From Sphaerospermopsis aphanizomenoides BCCUSP55 (GTDB lineage: Bacteria > Cyanobacteriota > Cyanobacteriia > Cyanobacteriales > Nostocaceae), in assembly GCF_001586785.1 (NCBI RefSeq), contig NZ_LUFH02000010.1:1-64000 (forward strand): a DNA stretch of 64,000 bases, in the 5' to 3' direction. The notes under the pieces were generated by a model, which saw only the letters and a program-made list of their open reading frames with translations, was not told the DNA's origin and ran no database searches. The position numbers were made by a program, and so were the translations under genes. Below are positions 1-9,543 of this stretch, in pieces (the stretch's first letter is position 1; every line of letters starts with the position of its first letter).

Positions 1-40
1 GGGGAGGCAGGGGGAGAAAAATAAATTCTTTCTACTGTAC

Positions 41-75
41 TCCTGATAGCGCAGCGTGGCGTTAGCCATACTCCT
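41..75. repeat. Dispersed repeat, 'gatagcgcagcgtggcgtwagccatactcct' family
   Basis: A short GC-rich repeat that recurs at 5178-5206 (opposite orientation), 20144-20205 (two copies), 29230-29385 (four subunits) and, rearranged, at 31560-31628. This copy abuts and slightly overlaps the aroB stop codon. The first 40 bases of the window hold a purine-rich run (gggaggcaggggga) of another common intergenic repeat and no gene. Confidence 0.8.
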
Positions 76-1177
76 ATTCCCTCTTCTCCATCTCCTTCAA
101 TACCTGCCTAATAATATCCGTTGGTACTTCGTCTGTTACTTTCACTTCCCCAATTCGGGTGGGTAATACAAACCGCACTTTCCCGGATTTGACTTTTTTA
201 TCCAGTTGCAAAGCATCAATAATCGCCTCAATATCTAAACCCGCTGGTAATTGGGTGGGTAAACTGGATTTTTTAATCAGCGCGTTTTGACGTTCTGTGT
301 CTGCTTTTTGCCAAAGTCCCAATTTCACAGCAATTTCTCCTGCTGCTATCATGCCAATGCCCACAGCTTCACCGTGTTTCAACAGCCGATAATTTGTCAA
401 GCTTTCCACAGCATGACCAATAGTGTGACCATAGTTAAGAATTGCCCGCAGTCCAGATTCTTTTTCATCTTTGCTGACAACATCTGCTTTCGCTTGACAA
501 GAATGAGTTAATATGTAAGTTATCAGGTCGGATTTTACATAGCGGAGTTGGTCAAGGTGTTTACTCGCTTCCAATTGAGTGAACAATTCAGCGTCCCAAA
601 TAACGCCGTACTTGATTACCTCCGCCATTCCCGCCCGAAATTCCGCTGCTGGTAAGGTTTTTAATACTTCTGGATCAATCAAAACTAAGCGCGGTTGGTG
701 AAACGCACCAATTAAGTTTTTACCATGGGGATGGTTTACTCCTGTTTTCCCGCCAATTGCTGAATCTACCATTGCTAAGAGGCTGGTAGGAACTTGGACA
801 ACATTAATTCCTCTTAACCATGTAGCAGCGGCAAACCCAGTCATATCACCAATTACACCACCTCCCAAAGCTACCATTGTGGAGGAACGCTCTAAACGAT
901 TTTCTAGGGCGATGTCATAGAGTTTTTGAATGGAGTTGAGGGTTTTGTAGCGTTCCCCTGGTGGGAGGTTGTAACTTGTGACTTCAAAGCCGGCATTTTT
1001 TAGGGATGCGATCGCTCTTTCACCATAATGTTTAAATATCATCGGGTTAGAAACCAGCAACACCTTCTTACCCAGTTGCAAACTCGCCATCTGTTCACCC
1101 AGGTTATCCAAACTCCCTGGTGCAACAGTTATTTCATAAGATTTTTCTGGTATATCTACTTTAATTACAGAAGTCAT
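74..1177 (-). CDS. aroB: 3-dehydroquinate synthase
   Basis: Converts DAHP to 3-dehydroquinate, the second step of the shikimate pathway, in the cytoplasm with NAD+ and a divalent metal. The 367 residues match the usual AroB length. Visible family motifs are the glycine-rich nucleotide-binding segment [19 protein letters not shown] near residue 105, [12 protein letters not shown] near residue 138, and the metal-ligand motif [11 protein letters not shown] near residue 248. ATG start. It is a single gene on the minus strand; petL lies divergently upstream beyond a repeat-rich spacer. The stop codon sits against a dispersed intergenic repeat, so the extreme C-terminus (KEMEKRE) may vary between strains. 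Family assignment is firm. Confidence 0.97.
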   Translation of the reverse strand: MTSVIKVDIPEKSYEITVAPGSLDNLGEQMASLQLGKKVLLVSNPMIFKHYGERAIASLKNAGFEVTSYNLPPGERYKTLNSIQKLYDIALENRLERSSTMVALGGGVIGDMTGFAAATWLRGINVVQVPTSLLAMVDSAIGGKTGVNHPHGKNLIGAFHQPRLVLIDPEVLKTLPAAEFRAGMAEVIKYGVIWDAELFTQLEASKHLDQLRYVKSDLITYILTHSCQAKADVVSKDEKESGLRAILNYGHTIGHAVESLTNYRLLKHGEAVGIGMIAAGEIAVKLGLWQKADTERQNALIKKSSLPTQLPAGLDIEAIIDALQLDKKVKSGKVRFVLPTRIGEVKVTDEVPTDIIRQVLKEMEKRE

Positions 1178-1239
1178 TCCCCAAACCTAATAAACCCGTC
1201 CGGTTATTGTATCGTAATTTGGTGGTTGGTCATTGGGGG

Positions 1240-1282
1240 AAGGGAACAGGGAACAGGGAACAGGGAACAGGGAACAGGAAAT
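1240..1282. repeat. STRR heptamer array (GGGAACA)n
   Basis: About five tandem copies of GGGAACA, upstream of aroB. It belongs to the class of short tandemly repeated repetitive (STRR) sequences described in heterocystous cyanobacteria. The wider spacer 1178-1523 holds only repeats: this array, the inverted-repeat element at 1297-1399 and a pyrimidine-rich run (ccccctgcttcccctg, cacctgtcacctg) at 1400-1480. Confidence 0.85.
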
Positions 1283-1296
1283 AGGCAAAAGATAAA

Positions 1297-1399
1297 TAAG
1301 CTGTTACGCACCTAAAGTTTATAATCCTAAAATGGTTAAGTCTTGTGGGGTGGGTATCTTGCCCGCCAGAATTATACAAATTAAATGCACAACAGCTTA
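1297..1399. mobile_element. Putative MITE with 14-bp terminal inverted repeats
   Basis: The left end TAAGCTGTTACGCA (1297-1310) and the right end TGCACAACAGCTTA (1386-1399) are inverted copies with two mismatches, bounding 103 bp without coding capacity. The interior carries a gtgggtatcttgcccgcc segment, a hairpin-like motif also seen at 52046-52062. The structure fits a miniature inverted-repeat transposable element. No target-site duplication was confirmed and no matching transposase lies in this window. Confidence 0.65.
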
Positions 1400-1523
1400 T
1401 TCTCCCCCTGCTTCCCCTGCACCCCCTGCTTCCCCTGCTTTCTTCTCTGTCACCTGTCACCTGTTCCCTGTAACCTATTCCCATGATTCAATAGAAATAA
1501 GTCACTAATTAGGAGAAAGGCAA

Positions 1524-1616
1524 ATGGCTGTAGTTGAATATATTGTATTTTTAGGCGTGTTTATGGGTATCGCTGTTGGTTTATTATTTGGTCTGCGTTC
1601 TGCCAAGATCATCTAA
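1524..1616 (+). CDS. petL: Cytochrome b6f complex subunit PetL
   Basis: A 30-codon gene, shorter than usual ORF cut-offs. The protein begins MAVVEYIVFLGVFMG and ends with LLFGLRSAKII. It is one transmembrane helix followed by a short basic tail, and the GIAxGLLFGLRSAKI ending is what I recall for PetL of Nostoc-type cyanobacteria. PetL is a small single-helix subunit at the periphery of the thylakoid cytochrome b6f dimer, involved in its stability. An aggaga ribosome binding site lies at 1511-1516, eight bases before the ATG. Identification rests on remembered family similarity, but length, topology and tail all agree. Confidence 0.85.
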   Translation: MAVVEYIVFLGVFMGIAVGLLFGLRSAKII

Positions 1617-1764
1617 TACTAATTCGTAATAGTGCCTCCGGCACGCTGCGCGAACGTAATTCATAATTCGTAATTACGAAAATCTGACAGCATCTAGGTT
1701 TTAGGGTTTAACCCCGTTGCTGAATTTCAAAAATTGGTATAATTCTTAACCAAACCTAAAACCC

Positions 1765-1845
1765 TAAAAAGCCCCCCTTTTCCAGGAGAGCCAGTCGTTT
1801 GCGGGAGTTCCCCCCGTTGTGCGAACTGGCCTAAGTTGGGGGGAT
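1765..1845 (-). terminator. Possible terminator or repeat hairpin downstream of bioB
   Basis: Read on the minus strand just after bioB, a GATCCCCCC block pairs with a downstream GGGGGGC followed by TTTTT, enclosing an inner GCCAGT...ACTGGC stem. This could end bioB transcription. The same cccccctaaa...ggggg motif is a common dispersed cyanobacterial repeat (compare 46955-46985), so function is uncertain. The spacer 1617-1764 otherwise holds a short 'cgtaattcataattcgtaatta' repeat and an imperfect inverted repeat around GGTTTTAGG. Confidence 0.35.
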
Positions 1846-2847
1846 CTAAACAGTCACAAAATTAGGTGCTTTTTCCTGCTTTTGGAATGGTGGCCGCATT
1901 TCTAAACCTAGCAGATTCAGCATTTCCTGGTCTGCATCATAATCAGGACAGGGAGTAGTCACTGTGAGCATTTTGTTATCATCGCTGGAGAAGATAGAAT
2001 TAGCCCCAGCCATAAAACATAAAGCTTGTTCAACTTGGGAAAGTTTAGCCCTACCTGCACTCAACCGCACATCAGAATTAGGCATAATAATTCTAGCGGT
2101 AGCAATCATCCGCACTACATCCCAAATAGGTACTTCTGGTTGATCTGCCAATGGTGTACCGGGAACTTGTGAGAGAATATTAATAGGTACAGATTCTGGA
2201 TGGGGCTGCAAATTGGAAAGGGTGTATAACATTCCTACCCGGTCTGCGACGCTTTCACCCAAACCGAGAATACCACCAGAACAGACAGTAACATTAGTTT
2301 GACGAACATTGGCAATTGTATTGAGGCGATCGCCATAAGTCCGTGTCGTAATCACGGTACTGTAATATTCCTCAGAAGTATCTAAGTTATGGTTATAAGC
2401 ATACAGACCCGCATCTTCTAACCGTTTGGCCTGATTTGCATTTAACATTCCCAAAGTGCAACAAACCTCTAAACCCATTGAGGTGACATCCTTTACCATA
2501 TCCAGGACTTGCTCAAACTGGGAATTATCCCGCACTTCCCGCCAAGCTGCACCCATACAAACGCGACTTACACCAGTTTCTTTGGCTTTCTTCGCTATAT
2601 TCAGCACCGTTTCTTTTTCTAACAGTGCTTCCGGTTTTACCTCTGTTTTGTAGCGAGAAGATTGAGCGCAATAACCACAATCTTCTGGACAACCACCGGT
2701 TTTAATAGATATCAGCTTACAAACTTGAATTTGTTTTGGATTATGAAATTGACGATGCACACTAGCAGCTTGATAAATAAGCTCTAGAAATGGTGTATTA
2801 TAGATTGCCAAAATCTCATCTTGCTGCCAATCGTAGCGTATTCCCAC
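1846..2847 (-). CDS. bioB: Biotin synthase (radical SAM)
   Basis: Inserts sulfur into dethiobiotin to make biotin, the last step of the pathway, using a radical-SAM [4Fe-4S] cluster and an auxiliary [2Fe-2S] cluster. The radical-SAM triad is visible as the CxxxCxxC motif in [16 protein letters not shown] near residue 50, followed by the typical BioB blocks [17 protein letters not shown] and [10 protein letters not shown] place the start at a GTG (VGIRYDW) preceded by AAAGGA at suitable spacing. An in-frame ATG 13 codons upstream (2886) is possible but would add residues that I do not recall in other cyanobacterial BioB proteins. It stands alone; no other bio gene is in view. Confidence 0.95.
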   Translation of the reverse strand: MGIRYDWQQDEILAIYNTPFLELIYQAASVHRQFHNPKQIQVCKLISIKTGGCPEDCGYCAQSSRYKTEVKPEALLEKETVLNIAKKAKETGVSRVCMGAAWREVRDNSQFEQVLDMVKDVTSMGLEVCCTLGMLNANQAKRLEDAGLYAYNHNLDTSEEYYSTVITTRTYGDRLNTIANVRQTNVTVCSGGILGLGESVADRVGMLYTLSNLQPHPESVPINILSQVPGTPLADQPEVPIWDVVRMIATARIIMPNSDVRLSAGRAKLSQVEQALCFMAGANSIFSSDDNKMLTVTTPCPDYDADQEMLNLLGLEMRPPFQKQEKAPNFVTV

Positions 2848-2914
2848 CGTTATTATCCTTTTGTAGATTGTTACTAAAATACACAAACTTACACAAAATT
2901 AATAATTCTAGTAT

Positions 2915-3481
2915 ATGAAATCAGAACTGCCACTAATTAAAACCAATCGTCTGTTACTAAGAGTGGCCATTCCCGAAGATATACCCCAAATTATCACATA
3001 TTTTACGGTAAATAAAGCCCATCTTACCCCATTTTCACCCAGTTGGATTGATGGTTTTTTCACAACAGAATATTGGCAATATCAAATCGAACAATATCAT
3101 CTGGAATTAATTCACGACTGCTCTTTAAGATTATTTATTTGTTCGATCAACCAACCAAAGCAAATTATTGGTGTTGTCAACTTTATTAATTTTGTACGTG
3201 GAGCAGCTAATTTTTGTCATGTAGGATATAGTCTAGCAGAAGCAGCACAAGGTCATGGTTACATGACAGAAGCTGTGAAAGCCGGAACTGAATATGTATT
3301 CCAAGAACTAAATTTTCACCGCATTATGGCCAATTATATGCCCCATAATCGCCGGAGTGGGAATGTGCTAAAAAGACTGGGTTTTGTAATTGAAGGATAT
3401 GCTAGAGACTATTTATTAATTGACGGTAAATGGGAAGATCATATTCTTACCAGTTTGACTAATCATCACTGGAAACCGTAG
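2915..3481 (+). CDS. GNAT N-acetyltransferase, RimJ/RimL type
   Basis: A 188-residue GCN5-related acetyltransferase of the RimJ/RimL branch, which acetylates N-terminal amino groups of ribosomal proteins or small-molecule amines using acetyl-CoA. Evidence is the opening LIKTNRLLLR, the acetyl-CoA binding stretch around AEAAQGHGYMTEAVKAG (residues about 108-124) and the closing NxRSGNVLKRLGFVIEGYAR block typical of this family. ATG start, 28 bp from the divergent bioB ORF upstream end, so the two share a short intergenic promoter region. The true substrate cannot be read from sequence. Confidence 0.85.
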   Translation: MKSELPLIKTNRLLLRVAIPEDIPQIITYFTVNKAHLTPFSPSWIDGFFTTEYWQYQIEQYHLELIHDCSLRLFICSINQPKQIIGVVNFINFVRGAANFCHVGYSLAEAAQGHGYMTEAVKAGTEYVFQELNFHRIMANYMPHNRRSGNVLKRLGFVIEGYARDYLLIDGKWEDHILTSLTNHHWKP

Positions 3482-3629
3482 TTAAGAGGCAGGGGGTAGG
3501 GAGCGGGAAGCAGGGGAGCAGGAGAGCAGAGGAGAATAATGTATTGGCTCTTTCCCTATTCCCCTATTTACGAATTAAGAATTATCTCAGATGTAAGATG
3601 AAGAGAAGAACAATTAAAATTTGCTGATA

Positions 3630-5099
3630 ATGACACTGGCTGAAAATTCCCACCACAACAATTCTAGCAATTCTAGTAACCCTTTACTCTCTCTCAACTA
3701 CGAAAGCGCCTTAGAATCTCTAGGTAATGATTACTATGATGAAGTGGCAGCAGAAGAATTTCCTCAACATATTCTCCGTTGGCGAAATGATGCTCTTTTA
3801 CCACATTTAGGACTTGATCCACAAGCAGTTAAAGACGAAGATTTTGTTAAAGCTTTTGGTCAATTTCAAGGAAGAAAACCCTTTTTAGCACTGCGTTATC
3901 ACGGTTATCAATTTGGTGAATATAACCCTCACTTGGGTGATGGTAGAGGGTTTCTCTACGGACAAGTCCGGGGAAAAGATGGCGAATTATACGATTTTGG
4001 TACAAAAGGTTCTGGGAGAACACCTTACTCCCGTGGTGGTGACGGTATGCTGACTCTGAAAGGTGGAGTCAGGGAAGTGTTAGCAGCAGAAGCACTAAAC
4101 CGTTTAGGTGTGAGAACTTCTCGCTGTTTGAGTATGATTGAAACTGGTTTAGGTTTATGGCGTGGAGATGAACCTTCCCCTACTCGTTCCTCAGTAATGA
4201 TACGGATGAGTAAATCTCATATCCGGTTTGGAACTTTTGAAAGATTACATTATTTAAAACGTCCTGATTTAACTAAAAAATTGTTAGATCATGTCATTAC
4301 TGAATATTACCAAAACCTCAAAGACGAAAATGATAAATATGCTTTATTTTATGCAGAATTAGTAAAGCGAGTAGCAGAGTTAGTAGCGCAGTGGATGGCG
4401 GCAGGTTTTTGTCATGCCGTCCTGAATACTGATAATATGTCGATTACAGGAGAGAGTTTTGACTATGGGCCTTATGCCTTTATTCCCACTTATGATTTAT
4501 ATTTTACCGCTGCATATTTTGACTATTATCGGCGCTATTGTTATGGTCAGCAACCGACTATTTGTCATTTAAATTTAGAAATGCTGCAAGAACCATTAAA
4601 AGCGGTAATTGATATTAGTGATTTACAGAGCGGTTTAGCTAAATTCGCCGAATACTATCAGCTTGAATATCGCAATTTGATGTTGAAAAAGCTGGGTTTT
4701 GAAGATTGGCAATTTGCTGAAGTTGATGATTTATTAGAGTTGACAATTGCCTTTTTACAAGAAAGTCAAGTGAATTATCATCAATTTTTCGCGGATATGG
4801 CTCGCACTTTTTCCATTAAATGGCGTGATGAACCTGCTTTTGTGATGAATGATTCTGAGATTGTTCCCGCTTTAGGAGCATCGGCACTTTTTGATAATTG
4901 GTGTGTGCTGTATCATAAAATTCTCAATAATTTCGATCCCAATCAAATGGGAAGAATTGCTCAAACTTTAGCTAAATATAATCCCCAAGCTAATTTATTA
5001 CGACCTGTGATTGAATCTATTTGGGAACCAATTGTGGAAGCAGATAATTGGCAACCTTTTTATGATTTAGTCCAACAATTGACAATTAACAATGGATAA
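3630..5099 (+). CDS. selO: Protein adenylyltransferase SelO (YdiU/UPF0061)
   Basis: A pseudokinase-fold enzyme. SelO family members transfer AMP from ATP to Ser/Thr/Tyr side chains of proteins, linked in other organisms to redox control. Visible signatures are [20 protein letters not shown] around residues 125-144, [20 protein letters not shown] directly after, and [19 protein letters not shown], the SelO block that carries the metal-binding Asn/Asp residues. At 489 residues it matches the usual full length. I prefer the ATG at 3630 over the TTG three codons upstream. The bacterial form has no selenocysteine, as expected. It is followed by a 250-bp repeat-bearing spacer. Confidence 0.93.
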   Translation: MTLAENSHHNNSSNSSNPLLSLNYESALESLGNDYYDEVAAEEFPQHILRWRNDALLPHLGLDPQAVKDEDFVKAFGQFQGRKPFLALRYHGYQFGEYNPHLGDGRGFLYGQVRGKDGELYDFGTKGSGRTPYSRGGDGMLTLKGGVREVLAAEALNRLGVRTSRCLSMIETGLGLWRGDEPSPTRSSVMIRMSKSHIRFGTFERLHYLKRPDLTKKLLDHVITEYYQNLKDENDKYALFYAELVKRVAELVAQWMAAGFCHAVLNTDNMSITGESFDYGPYAFIPTYDLYFTAAYFDYYRRYCYGQQPTICHLNLEMLQEPLKAVIDISDLQSGLAKFAEYYQLEYRNLMLKKLGFEDWQFAEVDDLLELTIAFLQESQVNYHQFFADMARTFSIKWRDEPAFVMNDSEIVPALGASALFDNWCVLYHKILNNFDPNQMGRIAQTLAKYNPQANLLRPVIESIWEPIVEADNWQPFYDLVQQLTINNG

Positions 5100-5343
5100 G
5101 TGATAATACCATTTCTTTGTGAGGCTGCGCCAAATTTTAGATTGAGCTTTTCTCTCTGTGTACTCTGTACCTCTGCGGTATGGCTAACGCCACGCTTCGC
5201 GAACGTTTATTTCAATTCAGCGCATCTTCATACAGAATTGGTATAACTTCCTCTCCTTTGAAAAATAGAATTTTTTCTTTTTTATTCCTGCAAAGGGGAG
5301 GTTTAAAACCTGGAATGAAATATCAATTCTCACTTATCACAAA
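5100..5343. repeat. Repeat-bearing spacer between selO and the diguanylate cyclase
   Basis: No convincing gene. It contains a reversed copy of the 'tatggctaacgccacgcttcgcgaacg' repeat at about 5178-5206. At about 5250-5320 lies an element bounded by ctcctttg and caaaggggag, followed by gtttaaaacctggaatgaaa; related copies occur at about 38566-38640 and 47036-47115. Confidence 0.7.
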
Positions 5344-6357
5344 TCACGTTAAATTCTCAGCTATAATCTTATTTCTCCCTTCTTTTTTAGCAGTATATAG
5401 TGCTGTATCAACTACCTTAATCAATGTATTTGGCTCAACATTTAAATTGGGTAAAATAGTTGCTACTCCCGTACTTAAAGTGACAAATTTGTCCACTGGA
5501 GATTGAGCGTGAAAAATCCTCAATTTATTGATCTCTTGATGAATTTCTTCTGCTACGTAGATAGCGCCTTGATAATCAGTATTGGAAAGAATAACTGCAA
5601 ACTCTTCTCCCCCATAACGAGCGACTAAATCAGCGGGGCGCTTAACTGCAAATTGAATAGCTATAGCTATTTGTTTTAAACAATTATCTCCAATTAAATG
5701 ACCATAAGTATCATTATAATTTTTGAAAAAATCGACATCACATAATAATAACGACAAAGGCTGTTGTTCACGTGCGAGTCTCTGCCATTCTAAATTTAAA
5801 TATTCATCAAATTTTCTGCGATTGGCAACTCCTGTCAATCCATCCAACAGAGCAAAAAGTTGTAGCTGTTGATTAGCTGCAAGCAAAGCTGCTTCAAATC
5901 GTTGACGATCTTTGATTTCCTGTTGTAAAAGTTTATTTTGTTCAATTAGTAAGCGTTGTTGTTGGTAAATCATTAATTGATTTTTAACCCTTGCCACTAC
6001 TTCTAATTCTTGAAAAGGTTTTGTAATGTAGTCTACTCCACCAATGTCAAAAGCCATTATTTTATCGGTGATTTGATCTAAAGCACTGATAAAAATTATA
6101 GGTATACTAGCAGTTCTTTCTTCAGATTTCAAGTATCGACAAACTTCATACCCATTCATATCTGGCATATTGATATCCAGTAGAATCAAGTCAGGAGGTT
6201 CTATTTTTGCTGCTTGGATAGCAATTTCACCACTAACTGTCTTTTTTACTTTAAATCCTTTCGACTCTAACATTTTGGACAACAATCGCAGATTGTCCGG
6301 GTTATCGTCAACAATCAAAATTTGACTAAAATTGAAGTCGTAGTCAGATAAAACCAT
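5344..6357 (-). CDS. Response regulator with GGDEF domain (diguanylate cyclase)
   Basis: A PleD-like two-domain protein: a receiver (residues about 12-130, phospho-acceptor Asp61 in LILLDINMPDMNG), a helical coiled linker rich in Gln, then a GGDEF domain. The catalytic motif is an intact GGEEF at residues 249-253, so it should make cyclic di-GMP from two GTP. An RPAD sequence five residues before GGEEF matches the RxxD inhibitory site for product feedback. The ATG at 6357 is preferred over 6420 because the longer version would overlap the upstream gene. It starts 13 bp after the stop of the phytochrome kinase, so the kinase very likely shares its transcript and phosphorylates it. Confidence 0.93.
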   Translation of the reverse strand: MVLSDYDFNFSQILIVDDNPDNLRLLSKMLESKGFKVKKTVSGEIAIQAAKIEPPDLILLDINMPDMNGYEVCRYLKSEERTASIPIIFISALDQITDKIMAFDIGGVDYITKPFQELEVVARVKNQLMIYQQQRLLIEQNKLLQQEIKDRQRFEAALLAANQQLQLFALLDGLTGVANRRKFDEYLNLEWQRLAREQQPLSLLLCDVDFFKNYNDTYGHLIGDNCLKQIAIAIQFAVKRPADLVARYGGEEFAVILSNTDYQGAIYVAEEIHQEINKLRIFHAQSPVDKFVTLSTGVATILPNLNVEPNTLIKVVDTALYTAKKEGRNKIIAENLT

Positions 6358-6370
6358 AATTGATTTGATG

Positions 6371-9370
6371 TTAAGTAGGAGTAGTAAGGTTAATAATTGT
6401 TTCGATATGAAAGTTATCAACTAAATTTTTTAATGTATCAGCTAGTTGTTGATGTTCGGCGGGGATTTGTGCAAACAATTCATAAAGTTGTGCATCGTCA
6501 ATAACTATTGCAGCCCCATGAACCTGAGCAATCCACTTTGGAGGCATGATTTGGAAATCAGCCCTAGTTAATTTTGTCAATTTATGCTCAATTTTTTGTT
6601 GTTTTTCTGGCTGAGTATCTCCATAGATGTAGCGTAAATTTAGATAGCGTGCCATTTTTTCAAAGAGAATATTTTCTTCAAAAGGCTTGGAAACAATATC
6701 ATCACAACCAACTTGTAAAATAGCTTGTTTGTCTTCTTGAAAAGCACTTGCAGTTATAGCAATAATGATGATTTTTTTGCCTTGCATCATGGTACGAATT
6801 TGTTGAGTGGCTTGATATCCATTCATGACTGGCATTTGTATATCCATCCAAATTAGATGGGGTTCCCACTCTCCACAAATATCAATTGCTTCTAAACCAT
6901 TTGCCACTGCACGCACATCAAAACCAACAGATTCTAGTAGTTTAAAGAGTAAAAGACGATTTTCTAAGATATCTTCCACAATTAAGATTCTGTATCTAGG
7001 TTGTCCTGGTTCTAAACCAATTACTCGTTTTGTATTTTGTATGGGAGAAATAACATCGACTTTATCAGCAAGGCTGAGTTGAACTCGACAAGTAAAGGTT
7101 GTACCTACACCTAAAACACTACTAACTGTGATGTCACCTCCCATCAGTCTGGCAAATTGTCGGCTAATAGCTAGTCCTAGTCCAGTTCCTTGCATAAACT
7201 GTCTTCCACTTTTAGCCTGTAGAAAGGCTTCAAAAATTAATTCTTGGTCTTCTTCCGCAATACCTGTGCCGGTATCTTCAACTTCAAATTCAACAATTAT
7301 TTTTCCTGTTTCTCTTAGTAAAGATGCAAAATCTCTGGGGTAAGATGCTCTAATAGCAACGTGACCAACAACTGTAAATTTGATAGCGTTACCTATTAAA
7401 TTAATTAGTATTTGTCGTAGCTTGCCTTCATCACCATAAACATATTGACTCACTTCTTTACTAAACTTAGTGATTAAGTTTAATCCTTTATCTGGTGCTT
7501 TGATGGCAAACATTGCTTGAATTGAGTAAATTAAACGACGCAAGTCGAAATAATTTTCATTTAAAGTTAATTGACCAGCTTCAATCTTAGACATTTCTAA
7601 AACATCATTAATTAAAGCCAGCAAATGTTCACCACTACGACTAATAATGTCTAAGTTTTCTTGGTCTTCTTCCGATAATGAGCTATTGCGAGTTAATATT
7701 TGAGTGAAACCCAAGATGGCATTAAGTGGAGTCCGTAATTCATGACTCATCTTAGCCAAAAATTGACTTTTAGCCCGGTTAGCAATTTTTGCCTGTTCAG
7801 CGGCTTGTTGTAATGCCAGTTGAGAAAACTCTAGTGCGACAAGCATGAGGCTATTTCTCATTTCTTGTGCTACTTCAATTTCAAATGCTTGCCAAGGAAG
7901 TGATTTATTTTTAACTGTTTGCTTCCAGATTTCAAATGATTTGCGTGGAGTTAGGTACAGTTGATTATCTGAGTCTATAGATATTGCATCATCAGGATTA
8001 CCTGCCCAATTAACAGTTTGAATTTGCTCTGGTCTGAACCAAATGATATGATAAGACCTCTGATGTAAAACTATGGAAATTGCTAAGATACCAGTAACTA
8101 TATCTTGAAAATTACTAGCGTTTGGATACAGTTTGGGTAGAGAATCTGTGTAAAAAATTTCTTGTTGATTTTTCTGGTTTAATATCCATTCTACTAGATT
8201 GCGTGTGTCTTCTTCTGAGGGAGTATTACCAATTAATATTAATTGTCCTTGTAATAAGATAGCAGCACCAGTAGCACTGAGTAAATTCAATAAGCTTGTT
8301 TCATTTCGCTTGAAGACATTGCCAATGTAATCTAATTCATTGGTTAAATTTTTATTTAGCTGTTCTTGAATTAATTTGACTTGTTGGCGGTAAAAACTTA
8401 AAACTCGTTCCCGATGATTAATTAATTCAATAGATGCAAATTGACCAATTACTTCACAGATTTGGCGAATTTCATAATCTAGATATTTGGGAGAATAATG
8501 GTGACAGGCAATCAACCCCCAAAGCCTGTTTTCATGAATGAGTGAAATTGACATTGAGCCACTCACACCCATATTTTTTAAGTATTGTACATGACAGGGT
8601 GAGATGCTTCTGAGTATTGCGCGACTTAAGTCCAGGGGTTCATCAGTAAGGGGATGATTTGTAGGGATGATTTTTACAGGTTGATAATTAATATCGGGAA
8701 TAATGCGTAGCCAATTTTTGTAGTAAAATTCTCTGGCTTGATTGGGAATGTCAGGAGCAGGATAATGTAATCCTAAATAACTTTCTAAATGATTTTGTTT
8801 ATCTTCAGCAATTACTACTCCACTGTAGTCATCTGCAAATTTGTAAATCATTACCCTATCAAATTGAGTTATTTTTCTCACTTCTTGGGCAATAATCCGA
8901 TAGAGATCGGATAGATGAGTGGCATTACGAATGTTGAAAATTGAGCTTTTTAAAAGATGTGTATATCCTAATAACGGATAAATTTCGATAGCTGTATGCG
9001 GTTCTAATTCTAGGATGAAAGCTTCATGTTCATGATGGAGTATGCCCAAGAAGAGCGAAGAGTTTTCTTGGTTATGTATAGGAATGTCTAATAGATGGAT
9101 AAAGCTAGGGTTTTCTTCTTGTAAGGAATAAGTAATTAATTGTGTTTGTTCTGAAGATAAAAGGCAGTTTAAGTTTTTTCCCTGTAAGGATTCTGGAGAG
9201 ATACCAAAAAATTGATTTGTGTTTTCACTAATTTGTAAAATTGTTAAATCTGATGGGTGTAAAACTAGAATAATTCCATGTGACTGTATGTATCCAGGGA
9301 GATGAATTGGCTGTTGTTCATATTGACGATCATCAATATTTTCCGGTATGTTAATGTCTTGAGTGTTCAT
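6371..9370 (-). CDS. Phytochrome hybrid sensor histidine kinase
   Basis: A 999-residue red/far-red photoreceptor kinase. Order of domains: PAS (about 20-120), GAF (about 140-310), PHY (about 330-510), HisKA, HATPase, receiver and a C-terminal tail of about 80 residues. The GAF domain has [11 protein letters not shown] (the PASDIP-type motif) and [12 protein letters not shown]; its cysteine is residue 259 when counted from the ATG at 9370, the same number as the chromophore cysteine of Synechocystis Cph1, so a covalently bound phycocyanobilin is likely. The phospho-acceptor His543 lies in [11 protein letters not shown], and receiver Asp843 in [11 protein letters not shown]. No cysteine precedes the N-terminal [12 protein letters not shown], arguing against a biliverdin-binding BphP. 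A TTG six codons upstream is an alternative start. Confidence 0.94.
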   Translation of the reverse strand: MNTQDINIPENIDDRQYEQQPIHLPGYIQSHGIILVLHPSDLTILQISENTNQFFGISPESLQGKNLNCLLSSEQTQLITYSLQEENPSFIHLLDIPIHNQENSSLFLGILHHEHEAFILELEPHTAIEIYPLLGYTHLLKSSIFNIRNATHLSDLYRIIAQEVRKITQFDRVMIYKFADDYSGVVIAEDKQNHLESYLGLHYPAPDIPNQAREFYYKNWLRIIPDINYQPVKIIPTNHPLTDEPLDLSRAILRSISPCHVQYLKNMGVSGSMSISLIHENRLWGLIACHHYSPKYLDYEIRQICEVIGQFASIELINHRERVLSFYRQQVKLIQEQLNKNLTNELDYIGNVFKRNETSLLNLLSATGAAILLQGQLILIGNTPSEEDTRNLVEWILNQKNQQEIFYTDSLPKLYPNASNFQDIVTGILAISIVLHQRSYHIIWFRPEQIQTVNWAGNPDDAISIDSDNQLYLTPRKSFEIWKQTVKNKSLPWQAFEIEVAQEMRNSLMLVALEFSQLALQQAAEQAKIANRAKSQFLAKMSHELRTPLNAILGFTQILTRNSSLSEEDQENLDIISRSGEHLLALINDVLEMSKIEAGQLTLNENYFDLRRLIYSIQAMFAIKAPDKGLNLITKFSKEVSQYVYGDEGKLRQILINLIGNAIKFTVVGHVAIRASYPRDFASLLRETGKIIVEFEVEDTGTGIAEEDQELIFEAFLQAKSGRQFMQGTGLGLAISRQFARLMGGDITVSSVLGVGTTFTCRVQLSLADKVDVISPIQNTKRVIGLEPGQPRYRILIVEDILENRLLLFKLLESVGFDVRAVANGLEAIDICGEWEPHLIWMDIQMPVMNGYQATQQIRTMMQGKKIIIIAITASAFQEDKQAILQVGCDDIVSKPFEENILFEKMARYLNLRYIYGDTQPEKQQKIEHKLTKLTRADFQIMPPKWIAQVHGAAIVIDDAQLYELFAQIPAEHQQLADTLKNLVDNFHIETIINLTTPT

Positions 9371-9543
9371 ACATAATTGATTTGTCAAGTTAAAACTGGA
9401 GAAAAATGACTGAAAAAAATTATTGACAGTTTTTTGATAGAAAAATAAATATAATTTCTATATAATTTCTAGATAGAAGTCCTATTAAATGCGTAAAATT
9501 ACTGATAAAAATTGGGCATTTGGCATTGGGTTTTGTTAATGTT

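Noticed and set aside
1230-1484. Minus-strand ORF with FPVPCSLFPVP
   Set aside because: It is made of GGGAACA and cacctgtcacc repeats across a MITE, with no plausible start context.
5180-5506. Plus-strand 108-residue ORF
   Set aside because: It starts in a dispersed repeat and runs antisense into the diguanylate cyclase; no family resemblance.
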